Below are positions 19,978-29,543 of a stretch of DNA of 64,000 nt, in pieces. The translations under genes and the position numbers were made by a program. Under the pieces are notes generated by a model. That model was not told the origin of the DNA. It searched no databases and saw nothing but the letters and a program-made list of their open reading frames with translations. The stretch is taken from the NCBI GenBank assembly GCA_023206055.1, contig CP065367.1:1426001-1490000 (forward strand), written 5' to 3'. Source of the DNA: Vibrio cyclitrophicus (lineage in GTDB: Bacteria; Pseudomonadota; Gammaproteobacteria; Enterobacterales; Vibrionaceae). Numbering within the stretch: the first letter of the stretch is position 1; every line of letters starts with the position of its first letter.

Positions 19978-20856
19978 ATGAGCAATAAGGTTATCCTTGT
20001 TGTTCTAGATGGACTGAATTATCAGGTAGCCCGTGATTGCATGGGCTACCTGAACGGTCTTCTAGAACTTAAAGATCTTCATGAAAAACAGGGCGATTCG
20101 TACAGTAAACAGAGCACTTCGCAGGGCACGCAAAAAAACAAGCTGCGCGCCACACTTTACCCAATGCAGTGTGAACTACCGTCTATGTCACGCCCTTTGT
20201 ATGAATGCATTTTAACCGGAGTTCGCCCTGTTGAGAGTGGCATTGTTAACAACCAAATCGTGCGCTTGTCGAATCACGAGTCGATCTTTAGCTTGGCTAA
20301 ATCTCAGGGCAAAGTGACGGCTGCCGCGGCCTATCACTGGGTGAGCGAGTTGTATAACCGCGCGCCGTTTGACGCTGTGCGTGACCGTTTTACCAACGAT
20401 GAAACCATGAACATCCAACACGGTTGTTTTTATCACTGGGACCACTACCCAGATGAAGCCTTGTTCTTGGATGCAGAGCACCTGCGTATCACTCATCAGC
20501 CTGACTTCTTACTGATTCACCCAATGAACATTGACGACATAGGGCACAAGCACGGGCTGGATTCTCGCCAATACCGCAACAGTGCACGTGGCGCGGATAT
20601 CTACCTGTCGAACTACCTAGAGAAATGGGTAAATGATGGCTATCAGGTGATCATTACCAGTGACCATGGCATGAACAATGACTTGTCTCACGGTGGCATT
20701 CTGCCTGAAGAGCGTGAAGTACCATTCTTCGTAATCGGCGATAAGTTCACACATCAAGAATGTTTAGTAAAACAAACCGACATCTGCGGCAGCGTGTGTC
20801 AGCTACTCAGCCTTGAACACGATAAATCTTACACTCAGGAATTGTTGGCCCTATGA
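19978..20856 (+). CDS. Alkaline-phosphatase-superfamily phosphodiesterase
   Basis: 292 residues with no signal peptide, hence cytoplasmic. Metal-site motifs are VVLDGLN (Asp11), the nucleophile segment PSMSRPLYECILTG (candidate Ser71), DDIGHKHG and ITSDHGMN. The pattern is that of type I phosphodiesterase/nucleotide pyrophosphatase and phosphonoacetate hydrolase, where the nucleophile is usually threonine; here serine takes that place. It is shorter than phosphonoacetate hydrolase (about 410 residues). It sits between binding protein and permeases, overlapping the next gene by 4 bases, so it should act on the imported compound by cleaving a diester or C-P bond. The substrate is unknown. Confidence 0.85.
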   Translation: MSNKVILVVLDGLNYQVARDCMGYLNGLLELKDLHEKQGDSYSKQSTSQGTQKNKLRATLYPMQCELPSMSRPLYECILTGVRPVESGIVNNQIVRLSNHESIFSLAKSQGKVTAAAAYHWVSELYNRAPFDAVRDRFTNDETMNIQHGCFYHWDHYPDEALFLDAEHLRITHQPDFLLIHPMNIDDIGHKHGLDSRQYRNSARGADIYLSNYLEKWVNDGYQVIITSDHGMNNDLSHGGILPEEREVPFFVIGDKFTHQECLVKQTDICGSVCQLLSLEHDKSYTQELLAL

Positions 20857-21746
20857 GCAGTTCTGTAATCACGCAGAGCGACGGTTCTGCGCTTAAACCT
20901 CAAACCAAGTCTTGGTTCAAACGCTTCAAGCCCGCTTTGTGGCTTGCGCCTTTCGCCCTATTTTTCTATCTGTTTCAACTTGCACCTATGGTTTGGGTGC
21001 TGATCAACAGTTTCTTCTACGACGATGAGCTTTCTCTCGAAAACTATTCTGAAATATTCGATTCAGCCTTCATGATGCAGGCCTTTGGCAACAGTTTGTG
21101 GTTGTCGATTTGGTCGAGCATTGTTGGTTTAGCGCTCGCGACTCTGTTGGTCTCTTCACTGCGCCGCGTTGATTCTAAAATCCGTGATGCGGTGATTGCC
21201 TTCACTAATATGAGCAGCAACTTCTCTGGTGTGCCTCTGTCGTTTGCCTTCATCATCATCTTGGGCACCAATGGGGCGATTACCTTATTGCTTAAGCAGT
21301 ACGGCTTGCTGGGCGATTTCGACCTGTACGGCAAGTGGGGCTTGTTGGCGATTTACATCTACTTCCAGATCCCATTGGCGGTGTTGCTGTTGTATCCAGC
21401 GTTCGATGCCTTGAGTGATGACTGGCAAGCCGCCTCAGCACTGCTTGGTGCGAAAACCTGGCAATACTGGACCAAAATTGCGCTGCCTGTGTTATCTCCT
21501 GCCTTGTTTGGCACCTTCATCATCTTGATTGCCAATGCGATTGGCGCCTATGCGAGCGTGTATGCGTTGACCTCGGGCAACTACAACGTGATTACGATTC
21601 GGATCGCGAGCTTGGTATCGGGCGACTTGTTCCTAGAGCCAAACCTAGCCGCTGCAATTTCGGTGATTCTGATGGCGATGCTGGCCTTTATCACCGTGAT
21701 TAACCAATGGCTGATCAGCAAAAGCTACGCAGGGAAGAGAAAGTAA
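20853..21746 (+). CDS. ABC importer permease 1 (PotB/PhnU type)
   Basis: 297 residues with about six membrane helices after a roughly 30-residue cytoplasmic N-terminus. The EAA-type loop reads AASALLGAKTWQYWTKIALP. It is coupled upstream by a 4-base overlap and downstream by 1 base. It belongs to the polyamine/phosphonate permease group. Confidence 0.88.
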   Translation: MSSSVITQSDGSALKPQTKSWFKRFKPALWLAPFALFFYLFQLAPMVWVLINSFFYDDELSLENYSEIFDSAFMMQAFGNSLWLSIWSSIVGLALATLLVSSLRRVDSKIRDAVIAFTNMSSNFSGVPLSFAFIIILGTNGAITLLLKQYGLLGDFDLYGKWGLLAIYIYFQIPLAVLLLYPAFDALSDDWQAASALLGAKTWQYWTKIALPVLSPALFGTFIILIANAIGAYASVYALTSGNYNVITIRIASLVSGDLFLEPNLAAAISVILMAMLAFITVINQWLISKSYAGKRK

Positions 21747-22531
21747 TGAACACAGTAAATACTCGCTTTCATAAAACCGTGGTCTATTCGATCGTTGGCA
21801 TCATGATGATCCCGATCTTGGCGACCTTCATCTACTCGATCTCTTCGCGTTGGGGCGCGACGATCTTGCCTGATGGCTTTACTCTGGATTGGTACATTAA
21901 CCTGCTGACGGATCCTCGCTTCTTACAAGCCTTTGGCCGTTCACTGTTTATCTGTGTGGCGGCGTTGTCACTGAGTGTGGTGTTGGTTCTGCCTGCGATT
22001 TTCGTGGTGTTTTACTATTTCCCGAAGCTCGACAAGGTGATGAATATCCTGATCTTATTGCCGTTCGCAGTGCCGCCAGTGGTGTCTTCGGTAGGCTTGC
22101 TTCAGCTGTATGCCGATAGCGAAATCTCACTGATAGGCACGCCGTGGATTTTGATTGGTACTTACTTCACCATCGCGCTGCCATTCATGTATCGCGCGAT
22201 TGCCAACAGCTTTGAAGCAATCAACCTGCACGACTTGATGGACGCAGCTCACCTACTCGGCGCAAGCACTACCAAGGCGTTCTTATTGATTATTTTGCCA
22301 AACCTTAAGAAAGGCTTAATGGCGTCGCTGTTCTTGTCGTTCTCGTTCCTACTGGGTGAGTTCGTGTTCGCCAACATCTTGGTGGGTACACGTTACGAGA
22401 CGCTGCAAATTTACCTATACAACATGCGTCAAACCAGTGGTCACTTCACGTCAGCCCTTGTGATGACGTACTTCCTGTTTATTTTCTTACTGACTTGGTT
22501 GGCAAGTCGTTTCAGCCAAGGTACCAAATAA
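21746..22531 (+). CDS. ABC importer permease 2 (PotC/PhnV type)
   Basis: 261 residues from the ATG at 21746, which overlaps the previous stop by 1 base (TAATG). About six membrane helices, with the EAA loop DAAHLLGASTTKAFLLIILP. It pairs with the preceding permease. Confidence 0.88.
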   Translation: MNTVNTRFHKTVVYSIVGIMMIPILATFIYSISSRWGATILPDGFTLDWYINLLTDPRFLQAFGRSLFICVAALSLSVVLVLPAIFVVFYYFPKLDKVMNILILLPFAVPPVVSSVGLLQLYADSEISLIGTPWILIGTYFTIALPFMYRAIANSFEAINLHDLMDAAHLLGASTTKAFLLIILPNLKKGLMASLFLSFSFLLGEFVFANILVGTRYETLQIYLYNMRQTSGHFTSALVMTYFLFIFLLTWLASRFSQGTK

Positions 22532-23550
22532 TGAGCTATGTAAATGCGAAAAACCTCACCAAGCGCTTTGGTGACAACACGGTATTTGAAGACATTGAAT
22601 TTTCCATCGAGAAGGGTGAATTCATCACGTTGCTTGGCCCGAGTGGCTGCGGAAAATCAACTCTGTTGCGTAGCTTGGCAGGTTTGAACCCGGTTGATGG
22701 TGGCGAGATTTGGGTGAATGGTGAGGAGATCACTCATCAAGTGCCGCAAGAGCGTGGCATCGGTATGGTGTTTCAATCTTATGCTTTGTTCCCGAACATG
22801 ACGGTTGAAGGCAACATTGCGTTTGGCCTGAAGATGAAAAAGCTTGCTGCTGACGAGATTAAGCGCGAAGTCGCGAAAGTGATTGGGCTGGTGGACTTAA
22901 CGGGCAAAGAGAAGTTCTACCCGCATCAGTTATCAGGCGGCCAGCGTCAGCGTGTGGCTTTGGCAAGAGCCTTGGTGGTGAAGCCGCGTATTCTATTGCT
23001 CGATGAGCCACTTTCAGCGCTGGATGCGAAGATCCGTAAACATCTGCGCCAGCAGATCCGAGACATCCAAAAAGAGATGGACTTGACCACGATCTTTGTG
23101 ACTCACGATCAAGAAGAAGCGATGATCATGTCTGACCGTATCTTCCTGATGAATAAAGGCGAGATCGTCCAAGCCGGCACACCTGAAGAGATCTACACTC
23201 AACCAGCCAATGAGTTTGTGGCAGGATTTATGGGACACTACAACTTGGTACAAGCGAACAAGGCTAAGCAGCTGTTTAATATTGAAACCGAGTGGAGAGT
23301 GGCGATTCGACCTGAATCTATCTACGTTAAAGAGCAAGGTCGACAATATGGCGAACATATCTCTGCGCCGAAAATGGGTACCATTCGCAACCATCAGCTG
23401 TTGGGCAACGTGATTCGCTACCAAGTGGACGTTGATGAGTGTGAACTGACGGTCGACTTATTAAACCGTTCTTCTGAACGACTATTGGCAAATGGCAGCC
23501 AACTTGAACTCCTGTTTAACCTTAACGAAATTCAACCTGTGAGAGCCTAA
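22531..23550 (+). CDS. ABC importer ATPase (PotA/PhnT type)
   Basis: 339 residues from the ATG at 22531 (TAATG overlap with the previous gene). Walker A is GPSGCGKST, the Q-loop FQSYALFPN, the signature LSGGQRQR, and Walker B LLLDEPLSALD. A C-terminal TOBE-like domain (about 240-335) is present. It powers the importer made by the two preceding permeases. The HAD phosphatase gene follows after one base. Confidence 0.92.
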   Translation: MSYVNAKNLTKRFGDNTVFEDIEFSIEKGEFITLLGPSGCGKSTLLRSLAGLNPVDGGEIWVNGEEITHQVPQERGIGMVFQSYALFPNMTVEGNIAFGLKMKKLAADEIKREVAKVIGLVDLTGKEKFYPHQLSGGQRQRVALARALVVKPRILLLDEPLSALDAKIRKHLRQQIRDIQKEMDLTTIFVTHDQEEAMIMSDRIFLMNKGEIVQAGTPEEIYTQPANEFVAGFMGHYNLVQANKAKQLFNIETEWRVAIRPESIYVKEQGRQYGEHISAPKMGTIRNHQLLGNVIRYQVDVDECELTVDLLNRSSERLLANGSQLELLFNLNEIQPVRA

Positions 23551-23551
23551 G

Positions 23552-24211
23552 ATGTTCAAACCTTTGTATGTATTTGATATGGACGAAACGCTGATCAATG
23601 CCGATGCAGCGATGCTCTGGAATGAATTCTTGGTTGAAAAGGGCATTGCTACAGCGCCGAACTTTATTGAAGAAGACCAGCGCTTAATGGGTTTGTACTC
23701 GGAAGGTAAGCTGAACATGGAAGATTACCTTACGTTCGCTATGCAGCCACTGGCTGACATGCCAACTGAGCAAGTCAGTGCTTTGGTTGAAGAGTGTGTT
23801 GAGCAGCATATTTTACCTAAGCAGTTCAAACAGTCTAAACCTTTGATTGAGCAGCTAGAGAATGATGACATCGACATGTTGATCATTTCAGCCAGCGTCA
23901 CTTTCTTAGTAGAAGCGGTCGGTCGTAAGATTGGTATCGAAAACGCACTCGGAATCGATTTAGTTGAAAACCAAGGCCGTTTTACTTCTCAAATCTCAGG
24001 TGTGCCAAGCTACCGAGAAGGCAAAGTAACGCGTTTGAAAGAGTGGTTAGACAATCAAGAAACTAACTACTCAGATATCCACTTTTATACGGATTCAATC
24101 AACGACTTACCTTTGTGTGAACACGCTGATTTTTCTTATCTGGTAAACCCATGCCCGCGTTTGAAAGCGTTAGCTGATCAACCGAATTGGTCGATTCTCA
24201 ACTGGGATTAA
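23552..24211 (+). CDS. HAD-family phosphatase (SerB-like)
   Basis: 219 residues. Motif I is FDMDET (Asp9 nucleophile, Asp11 acid), motif II the serine in IISASVTF, a lysine in YREGKVTRLK, and motif III YTDSINDLPL. The HAD-IB subgroup removes phosphate from small monoesters such as phosphoserine. Being last in the import operon, it may free phosphate from the monoester left after the phosphodiesterase acts. That two-step scheme is inference. Confidence 0.88.
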   Translation: MFKPLYVFDMDETLINADAAMLWNEFLVEKGIATAPNFIEEDQRLMGLYSEGKLNMEDYLTFAMQPLADMPTEQVSALVEECVEQHILPKQFKQSKPLIEQLENDDIDMLIISASVTFLVEAVGRKIGIENALGIDLVENQGRFTSQISGVPSYREGKVTRLKEWLDNQETNYSDIHFYTDSINDLPLCEHADFSYLVNPCPRLKALADQPNWSILNWD

Positions 24212-24253
24212 CGTGAGTTTTATATTCGAATTAGGTTCGTTCTAGAATTTATC

Positions 24254-24278
24254 AAGCCGCTGACTATAGCGGCTTTTT
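24254..24278. terminator. Terminator after importer operon
   Basis: AAGCCGCT, 6-base loop, AGCGGCTT then T-run, between convergent units. Confidence 0.88.
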
Positions 24279-24286
24279 GTTTCGTA

Positions 24287-24952
24287 TTATTCTATTTCTA
24301 GTTTGTAACCTATCCCGTAAATGGATTTGATGAAGTCACATTTTTCATTTATCGAGACCATTTTTTTGCGTAAGTTTTTAATATGGCTATCGATAGTGCG
24401 ATCGCTGACCACTCTTCTATCGTCGTAGATTTTATCAATCAATTGATCGCGACTATAAATGCGGCCAACATTTTGATAGAGAAGGTGCAAAAGCCGAAAC
24501 TCAGCTGGCGTTAAACTTAGCTTAATACCACATAGGACGGCAGTCATACTCAATTCATCAATATCAATTTCGTTCGTGGCTGACGTGGCTTGGGGTTTGT
24601 TGGAACGGCGCAAAATATTTTTCACCCTCACGACCACTTCTCTCGGGCTATACGGCTTACATATATAATCATCTGCACCCAATTCAAGCCCAACGAGTCG
24701 ATCGATCTCTTCGACCTTGGCTGTCGCCATAACCACTGGAATGTCACTGAACGTTCTCAGCTCTCGATAAATATCCAACCCGTCTCGATTGGGTAGCATG
24801 AGGTCGAGAATAATGAGTTTAGGCGATGCTTGCTTTACCCAGTCGATGACAAGACTACCATCAATAATATGATGACTTTCAAGGCCAGAGTGCTCTAAGT
24901 ACTCACACAGTACACTTGCTAATGCAGGCTCATCTTCGACGACTAAAATCAC
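24287..24952 (-). CDS. OmpR-family response regulator
   Basis: 221 residues. The receiver domain (1-115) has acidic pair ED near residue 6-7 and phospho-accepting Asp50 (IILDLMLPNRDG), with the conserved Lys in CKPYSP. A winged-helix DNA-binding domain (about 130-220) ends KSIYGIGYKLEIE. The start overlaps the kinase stop by 4 bases (ATGA), so the pair is translationally coupled. It resembles BaeR and related envelope-stress or cation-responsive regulators. Confidence 0.93.
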   Translation of the reverse strand: MILVVEDEPALASVLCEYLEHSGLESHHIIDGSLVIDWVKQASPKLIILDLMLPNRDGLDIYRELRTFSDIPVVMATAKVEEIDRLVGLELGADDYICKPYSPREVVVRVKNILRRSNKPQATSATNEIDIDELSMTAVLCGIKLSLTPAEFRLLHLLYQNVGRIYSRDQLIDKIYDDRRVVSDRTIDSHIKNLRKKMVSINEKCDFIKSIYGIGYKLEIE

Positions 24953-26376
24953 GATTTTATTTCCTTTGGCAACGCTATGATGATTCGTAGTCCACCCAAT
25001 TCTGAGTGGTCGGCAGTAATGTGTCCTTGGTGCGCTTCAACGATATTTTTACAGATAGATAAGCCAAGCCCAGAACCGCCACTTGATCGACTGCGCGATT
25101 TATCAACGCGGTAAAGCCTCTCAAACAAACGCGGAAGTGATGCATCAGGTACACCTGGATCACTGTCTTCAACGTTGATAATAATACTATCACTAATGTC
25201 GGTAACATCTATCGATACATGCCCATTATCGCTAGTGTATCGTGCGCTATTTTCCAACAGATTCACAAACAGTTGTGTCAGTAATCTTTCATCACACGAG
25301 GTAAACAGTGGGGCTGAATGGTCATAGTGCTTTGTTAATGTGATTCTTTTCTGTTCTAAACGGATCGAGTTTTGAACGATCACTGAATTAATCAGTTTAT
25401 GTATATCAACGTTGTTTTTAACATTGAGGTTAAATCCGATGTCATACAGGGAGAGTTGATGAAGATCCTCAACGAGTTGACCCAGTGTGATGATTTGTCG
25501 ATGTAACGAGTCGATATATTTTGGCTCAGGAGATCGGATACCGTCTTGTAGTGCTTCTAGTTCACTTCTTAGCACGGTGATAGGCGTTCTAAGTTCATGT
25601 GAAATATCCGATAGCCACTGTTCTCTAAGTGTTTTTTGTTTTCTTAGTGTTTCGACTACACCGTTAAATATTCCGATGAGATCAGATAACTCATCATTGC
25701 CACTTTTTTCAATGTAGAAATCGAGGTCGCCATTTTCGATAGATTTGGCGCCTTTCGACAAAGCACGCAATGGTTTCAAAAATCGCCTAACAAGAAATAA
25801 AGCGATAAGGAATGAAAGCAACACGGTAATCGATGCGATGGTGCTTACATGCGTCGTTTGTTGTTTGAAAAAGCTTTCTGCTAAAGGCCCTGATATTTCA
25901 TCCATCTGGACGATGGAGATATACCCAATTACTTGATTATCTAGTGTTATTTCGACTAGTGCTTGATGCTGACCATCTTCAAGGTGATGTAGGTTTTCAG
26001 GAGGCCCAATTATAGCTCGCCCGTTTTGATCTAAAATGTTGAGTCGTTGCCAAATAGGTTGAAGACCTGACGCTTCCGGCTCTCTTAATGGTGGTGGCGA
26101 TGGGTGTCTGTCACGAGCATGTGGTCGTGAGGGGCCACCAATGCTACTGGCGATTAAATGTGGTTCACGTTCTAGCCGCCTCCACTTTTCGGAAGGTGAG
26201 TAATATTGCTTTAAGTTATTGGCGAGTTCTTGAGCTAGGGCAATCTCATTGTTATTTGTGAAATCTTGGAGCCCTCTTTGAAAACTGGAGTTAATAAAAT
26301 AGGTGAGTACAAAGAGCATGGTCACGCATACCATTAGTATTGAAACAAACAGTTTAGTGAAAATTGATATGCGCAC
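24949..26376 (-). CDS. Sensor histidine kinase, BaeS-like
   Basis: 475 residues. First membrane helix about 7-28, a periplasmic sensor of about 150 residues, second helix about 178-200, then HAMP. The phospho-accepting His is in SDISHELRTPITV. ATP-binding boxes are LLENSARYTS, EDSDPGVP and GSGLGLSI. The sensor contains an unusual Arg/His/Pro-rich stretch (RPHARDRHPSPPPLREP). It shares an operon with the response regulator, and an EF-hand lipoprotein gene lies 230 bases upstream on the same strand, raising the possibility of a cation signal. Confidence 0.93.
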   Translation of the reverse strand: MRISIFTKLFVSILMVCVTMLFVLTYFINSSFQRGLQDFTNNNEIALAQELANNLKQYYSPSEKWRRLEREPHLIASSIGGPSRPHARDRHPSPPPLREPEASGLQPIWQRLNILDQNGRAIIGPPENLHHLEDGQHQALVEITLDNQVIGYISIVQMDEISGPLAESFFKQQTTHVSTIASITVLLSFLIALFLVRRFLKPLRALSKGAKSIENGDLDFYIEKSGNDELSDLIGIFNGVVETLRKQKTLREQWLSDISHELRTPITVLRSELEALQDGIRSPEPKYIDSLHRQIITLGQLVEDLHQLSLYDIGFNLNVKNNVDIHKLINSVIVQNSIRLEQKRITLTKHYDHSAPLFTSCDERLLTQLFVNLLENSARYTSDNGHVSIDVTDISDSIIINVEDSDPGVPDASLPRLFERLYRVDKSRSRSSGGSGLGLSICKNIVEAHQGHITADHSELGGLRIIIALPKEIKS

Positions 26377-26533
26377 GTTCTCTCCAGACGTTAAAGTGAA
26401 TTAGGACAGTAAAATGAATTAAGACAAAAGTGAGTTAAACCAATATTAATCACCAATCGTGTGGGAAATGTGGACATTGATTTCTTTATTCATCTTAAGC
26501 CATGTATAAGCGTCTTTTTGTTAGAAACGAATA

Positions 26534-26568
26534 GCGAGCTGACAGGGTGCTATACCCCATCAGCTCGC
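26534..26568 (-). promoter_or_regulatory. Hairpin between EF-hand gene and kinase gene
   Basis: GCGAGCTGA pairs with TCAGCTCGC, and an inner GGGT/ACCC pair lies within the loop. On the minus strand it follows the EF-hand gene but lacks a strong T-run. It may be a partial terminator separating two expression levels. Confidence 0.55.
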
Positions 26569-26605
26569 ATTGAATTATCACTATTTTTGGATAACCCTCT
26601 AACAA

Positions 26606-26851
26606 TTATTGACGTCTTGGTGGCGGCGGTGGAACTTCCTCTTCCGATAGACCACCGCTTCCATCTGCGTCTAGTTTGTCAAAGTCATCGGCGAGTGGAC
26701 CTCTGAGCTCTTCTAATTGTAATTCGCCATCACCGTTTGCATCCATTTCTTCAAAGCTTGGCATTTCTCTTGGACCTTCACGACTTTCAGCACACGCTTG
26801 AAGCGCGAATGTCGATGTCAGTAAAAGTAATGCTGTCGTGATTTTTTTCAT
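26606..26851 (-). CDS. Small EF-hand lipoprotein
   Basis: 81 residues. The signal peptide ends in the lipobox LQAC (Cys20), so the mature protein is lipid-anchored. Two EF-hand calcium loops are visible: DANGDGELQLEE and DADGSGGLSEEE, each with acidic residues at positions 1, 3, 5 and 12. The tail is poly-proline plus arginine (PPPPPRRQ). It lies upstream of a two-component system on the same strand. A periplasmic calcium buffer or sensor feeding the kinase is a reasonable inference. Confidence 0.88.
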   Translation of the reverse strand: MKKITTALLLLTSTFALQACAESREGPREMPSFEEMDANGDGELQLEELRGPLADDFDKLDADGSGGLSEEEVPPPPPRRQ

Positions 26852-27152
26852 AATTTAATTCCTATTCGTAACCAAATATAAGTGTATTTCTTTGACGCAA
26901 ATAGGTTAGCGATCAAATTAGCAGAGAAAATGGATAAATCTAGGAGATGAAAGTTAGCGTTTAACTTTAATAGGGCACCAGGTCATCAGCCCATCAAGTC
27001 AGGTTGTTTAAACCTCCATTGTTTCTACATAGTTTCCACATTTTCTATTTTTATCCTAGTCCACTATTGAACTCATGAATGTAATGCCTTTAGCAATAAA
27101 GGCAGAAAGCTATCGTTGGTATTGAAATGGATTATTTTTTAGGAGCCGTAGA
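26852..27152. other. Divergent intergenic region, no gene seen
   Basis: About 300 A/T-rich bases separate the EF-hand gene from the DUF3466-type gene. TAGGAG about 10 bases before 27153 is the ribosome site of the latter. No operator was recognised. Confidence 0.5.
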
Positions 27153-29192
27153 ATGAAGGCAATGGTAAAAAAATCAGTCGTTGTCTCTTCTACGTTGTTG
27201 GTTGCTTCTTATAGTAACGCTGCGCTTTATAGGGTGGTTTTAGAGGAATCACCAGTAGAAACGGAATCGGTGTATGGGGTCGCAGTTGAACCAGAGCTTG
27301 GTACAACGGATTGCTTTAGTACCAGTTGTGGTGACACCGACTACGCATTCGCAGGTGAAGCTCAAAATGCAGAACCAGGTTTTTCCTTTAAAGAGGAGGT
27401 CCCTTTAGGTATCGATAACACGTTCTACGATTTGGATTATGACGATATCTATAGCTACTGCACGAGTGAACTTGGCTACGCGACTTGTGAAGCTTGGAGT
27501 TCTTTGTTGTGGTATGGCGATGAGGATGCTGGTATTGGAGGCTTGAGAAATGAGCGTGATGCATATTACGAGCTGAGCTATCAGACGAATTCCACGGCTT
27601 TTTATGACTCTGACTCGTTAAGTGAGATCCCTGATGTTGGCAGTAACTCACCTGATGTGAGCCGTTATAGTTATTCCTTTGTTGATGGAACAGAGGAGAA
27701 GGTCATCACTAAAGTTGACGAGAATGGTTTTGTTCTTGGTAACACCAGCAGTGGTTACTACAGCTATAACAACCAATATATTCAGTTGTATAGGCAGCGT
27801 GGTTACTACGATACAGGCACTGAATTTACGGTTCTCCAACCTGAAGCCGATACCAGCATTACGATCAGCGATGCTGACGGCGAAGCGAATATAATCTCCC
27901 AAATGGGAAGAACGATGGCTTTTGATTCTTTCAGTTATGGAGGAGAAAGCTATGTGGTCGGAAGCGCGTCCGTTGCGACTTTTTATTACAGTGATGGCTA
28001 TAAAGATTATGATTCTCCGTATACCTCCGACAGTGATGCAGAGGATTTAGATAATTGTATTGATGTAGATATTGAGCCTGCTTTATATCCAGAGTGTCAG
28101 AACTTTGCTTTTGCTAATCGAGCTTTTGTCTGGAATATAACCGATTCGAATGGCCCTAATGATGATGGAAACCGTTTTTCAGTATCCGATTGGGAAACCA
28201 GTTCGACCTATTACTCTTACAACGATGATGAAGCTTCAGCACAGGCGAGTGTGAGGGCTGCAACGATTTCATCTAGAGGGACATATAGCTCTTATCCTGT
28301 TTTAGTTGGTTACAATACAGAGCTAGATGATTCTGATAACTTTCTTATGCAGGCTGCTGTGTTTAGGCCAAGCAGCACGTCAAATTTCAGCGTTTCGGAA
28401 AATGCTTGGACGACGACATTTATCGCTAATGCGACGGTAGAAGTGAGTGATTCATACATTCACAGTAATTCTGTCGCAACAGACATTAATGAAAACATGA
28501 TGGTTATTGGTTATGCAAAACGAGATGGCGATTATCCGTCGGATCGTGTATCTGACAATCGTATGTTTGTCGCTGATGCGAATGACACAACGCCAACAGC
28601 CACATTCTTCGCAAGTTTAGGTGAAGACATTTTCTTTGACAGTGCAGAGGGAAAAGCAAGTGAGATCAACAGCTACAATGAAATCGTTGGTTATGTTGAC
28701 GCCGAAACTCACGCTGAAGTAGACGGCCATGAAAGAAGGCATCGCGGCTTCATTTTCCCTTATAACGACACTGGTACCGATGCTGATAGACGTGCAAGAT
28801 ATAATGATCAAGCTTGGTGGTTAGACGACCTAACTAACGGTGGTGACGACAGTGATGCCAACAACCACTTTAGAATATTGGACGCAACCGACATTAATGA
28901 CGCGGGGGTTATCTCAGGGACGGCAATACAATGTTTTGCGAGTGAAAGTAGCTCCTCTTCTATGGGTTATGATTCAACCGCGCACTTTGCTTATTGTAAT
29001 GATGGAGTAGGTGACGAGAGGGTGGTGGCTGTGAAACTTATCCCGATATCTGGAGCAACAAGTGAAGACATTGCTGAAAGAAGTGATGATAGCGCTGAAG
29101 ATATTGAACGTAGTGGTGCGGGTACCGGGTTATTGGTGCTTATCAGTTTGATGTCCGTGCTTTCTATGCGTTCAAGAGTATCTCGTCTGTAA
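27153..29192 (+). CDS. DUF3466-type secreted or surface protein with C-terminal anchor signal
   Basis: 679 residues. An N-terminal signal peptide ends near SYSNA (about residue 23). The body is acidic and rich in Asp, Ser, Tyr and Asn, with repeated blocks of the form IVGYVDAETH and DINDAGVISGTA. Those blocks fit a beta-propeller-like repeat seen in DUF3466 proteins of vibrios and shewanellae. The C-terminus has a glycine-containing motif (SGAGTG), a hydrophobic helix and an arginine end, the layout of GlyGly-CTERM sorting tails cut by rhombosortase. Function is unknown. Confidence 0.8.
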   Translation: MKAMVKKSVVVSSTLLVASYSNAALYRVVLEESPVETESVYGVAVEPELGTTDCFSTSCGDTDYAFAGEAQNAEPGFSFKEEVPLGIDNTFYDLDYDDIYSYCTSELGYATCEAWSSLLWYGDEDAGIGGLRNERDAYYELSYQTNSTAFYDSDSLSEIPDVGSNSPDVSRYSYSFVDGTEEKVITKVDENGFVLGNTSSGYYSYNNQYIQLYRQRGYYDTGTEFTVLQPEADTSITISDADGEANIISQMGRTMAFDSFSYGGESYVVGSASVATFYYSDGYKDYDSPYTSDSDAEDLDNCIDVDIEPALYPECQNFAFANRAFVWNITDSNGPNDDGNRFSVSDWETSSTYYSYNDDEASAQASVRAATISSRGTYSSYPVLVGYNTELDDSDNFLMQAAVFRPSSTSNFSVSENAWTTTFIANATVEVSDSYIHSNSVATDINENMMVIGYAKRDGDYPSDRVSDNRMFVADANDTTPTATFFASLGEDIFFDSAEGKASEINSYNEIVGYVDAETHAEVDGHERRHRGFIFPYNDTGTDADRRARYNDQAWWLDDLTNGGDDSDANNHFRILDATDINDAGVISGTAIQCFASESSSSSMGYDSTAHFAYCNDGVGDERVVAVKLIPISGATSEDIAERSDDSAEDIERSGAGTGLLVLISLMSVLSMRSRVSRL

Positions 29193-29387
29193 CTCTTTAA
29201 ATTGATGAAGTTCAAAAGTCGCCTTCTTTTTCCGATAACATCGAAGGCGGCACTAAATCGATGTTATCCCTTTCGCTTAAAAGCCCATGCGTGTAACAAT
29301 GCAATAACATCTCTTACTCTGCTGTAAATCAAACCACCATCTTTCAATCCCTTGATAGCACTCACTTTCTTGTCTTGATGGTTTGTG
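29193..29387. other. Intergenic spacer before the tyrosine-catabolism promoter
   Basis: No gene seen. A 7-bp hairpin (CGCCTTC/GAAGGCG, about 29222-29250) without a T-run follows the DUF3466-type gene and may act as a weak terminator. Confidence 0.4.
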
Positions 29388-29405
29388 TGTAACAAATATT
29401 TTACA
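29388..29405 (+). promoter_or_regulatory. TyrR box upstream of hpd
   Basis: TGTAACAAATATTTTACA fits TGTAAA-N6-TTTACA with one mismatch. A -35-like TTGACA follows at 29408-29413. It should bring the hpd-hmgA-fahA-maiA operon under aromatic amino-acid control. Confidence 0.75.
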
Positions 29406-29543
29406 AATTGACAGGGTTTCATCGAAATTGCCCTTTTCCTTCCATCCATTCCAATCTTTCCGCTTGTGGACCAAATTTAATCAAGGATAAAAACACACAA
29501 CTACGTAATAAATACAAAACCAATAGGTACAAGGAGAAAGTTC

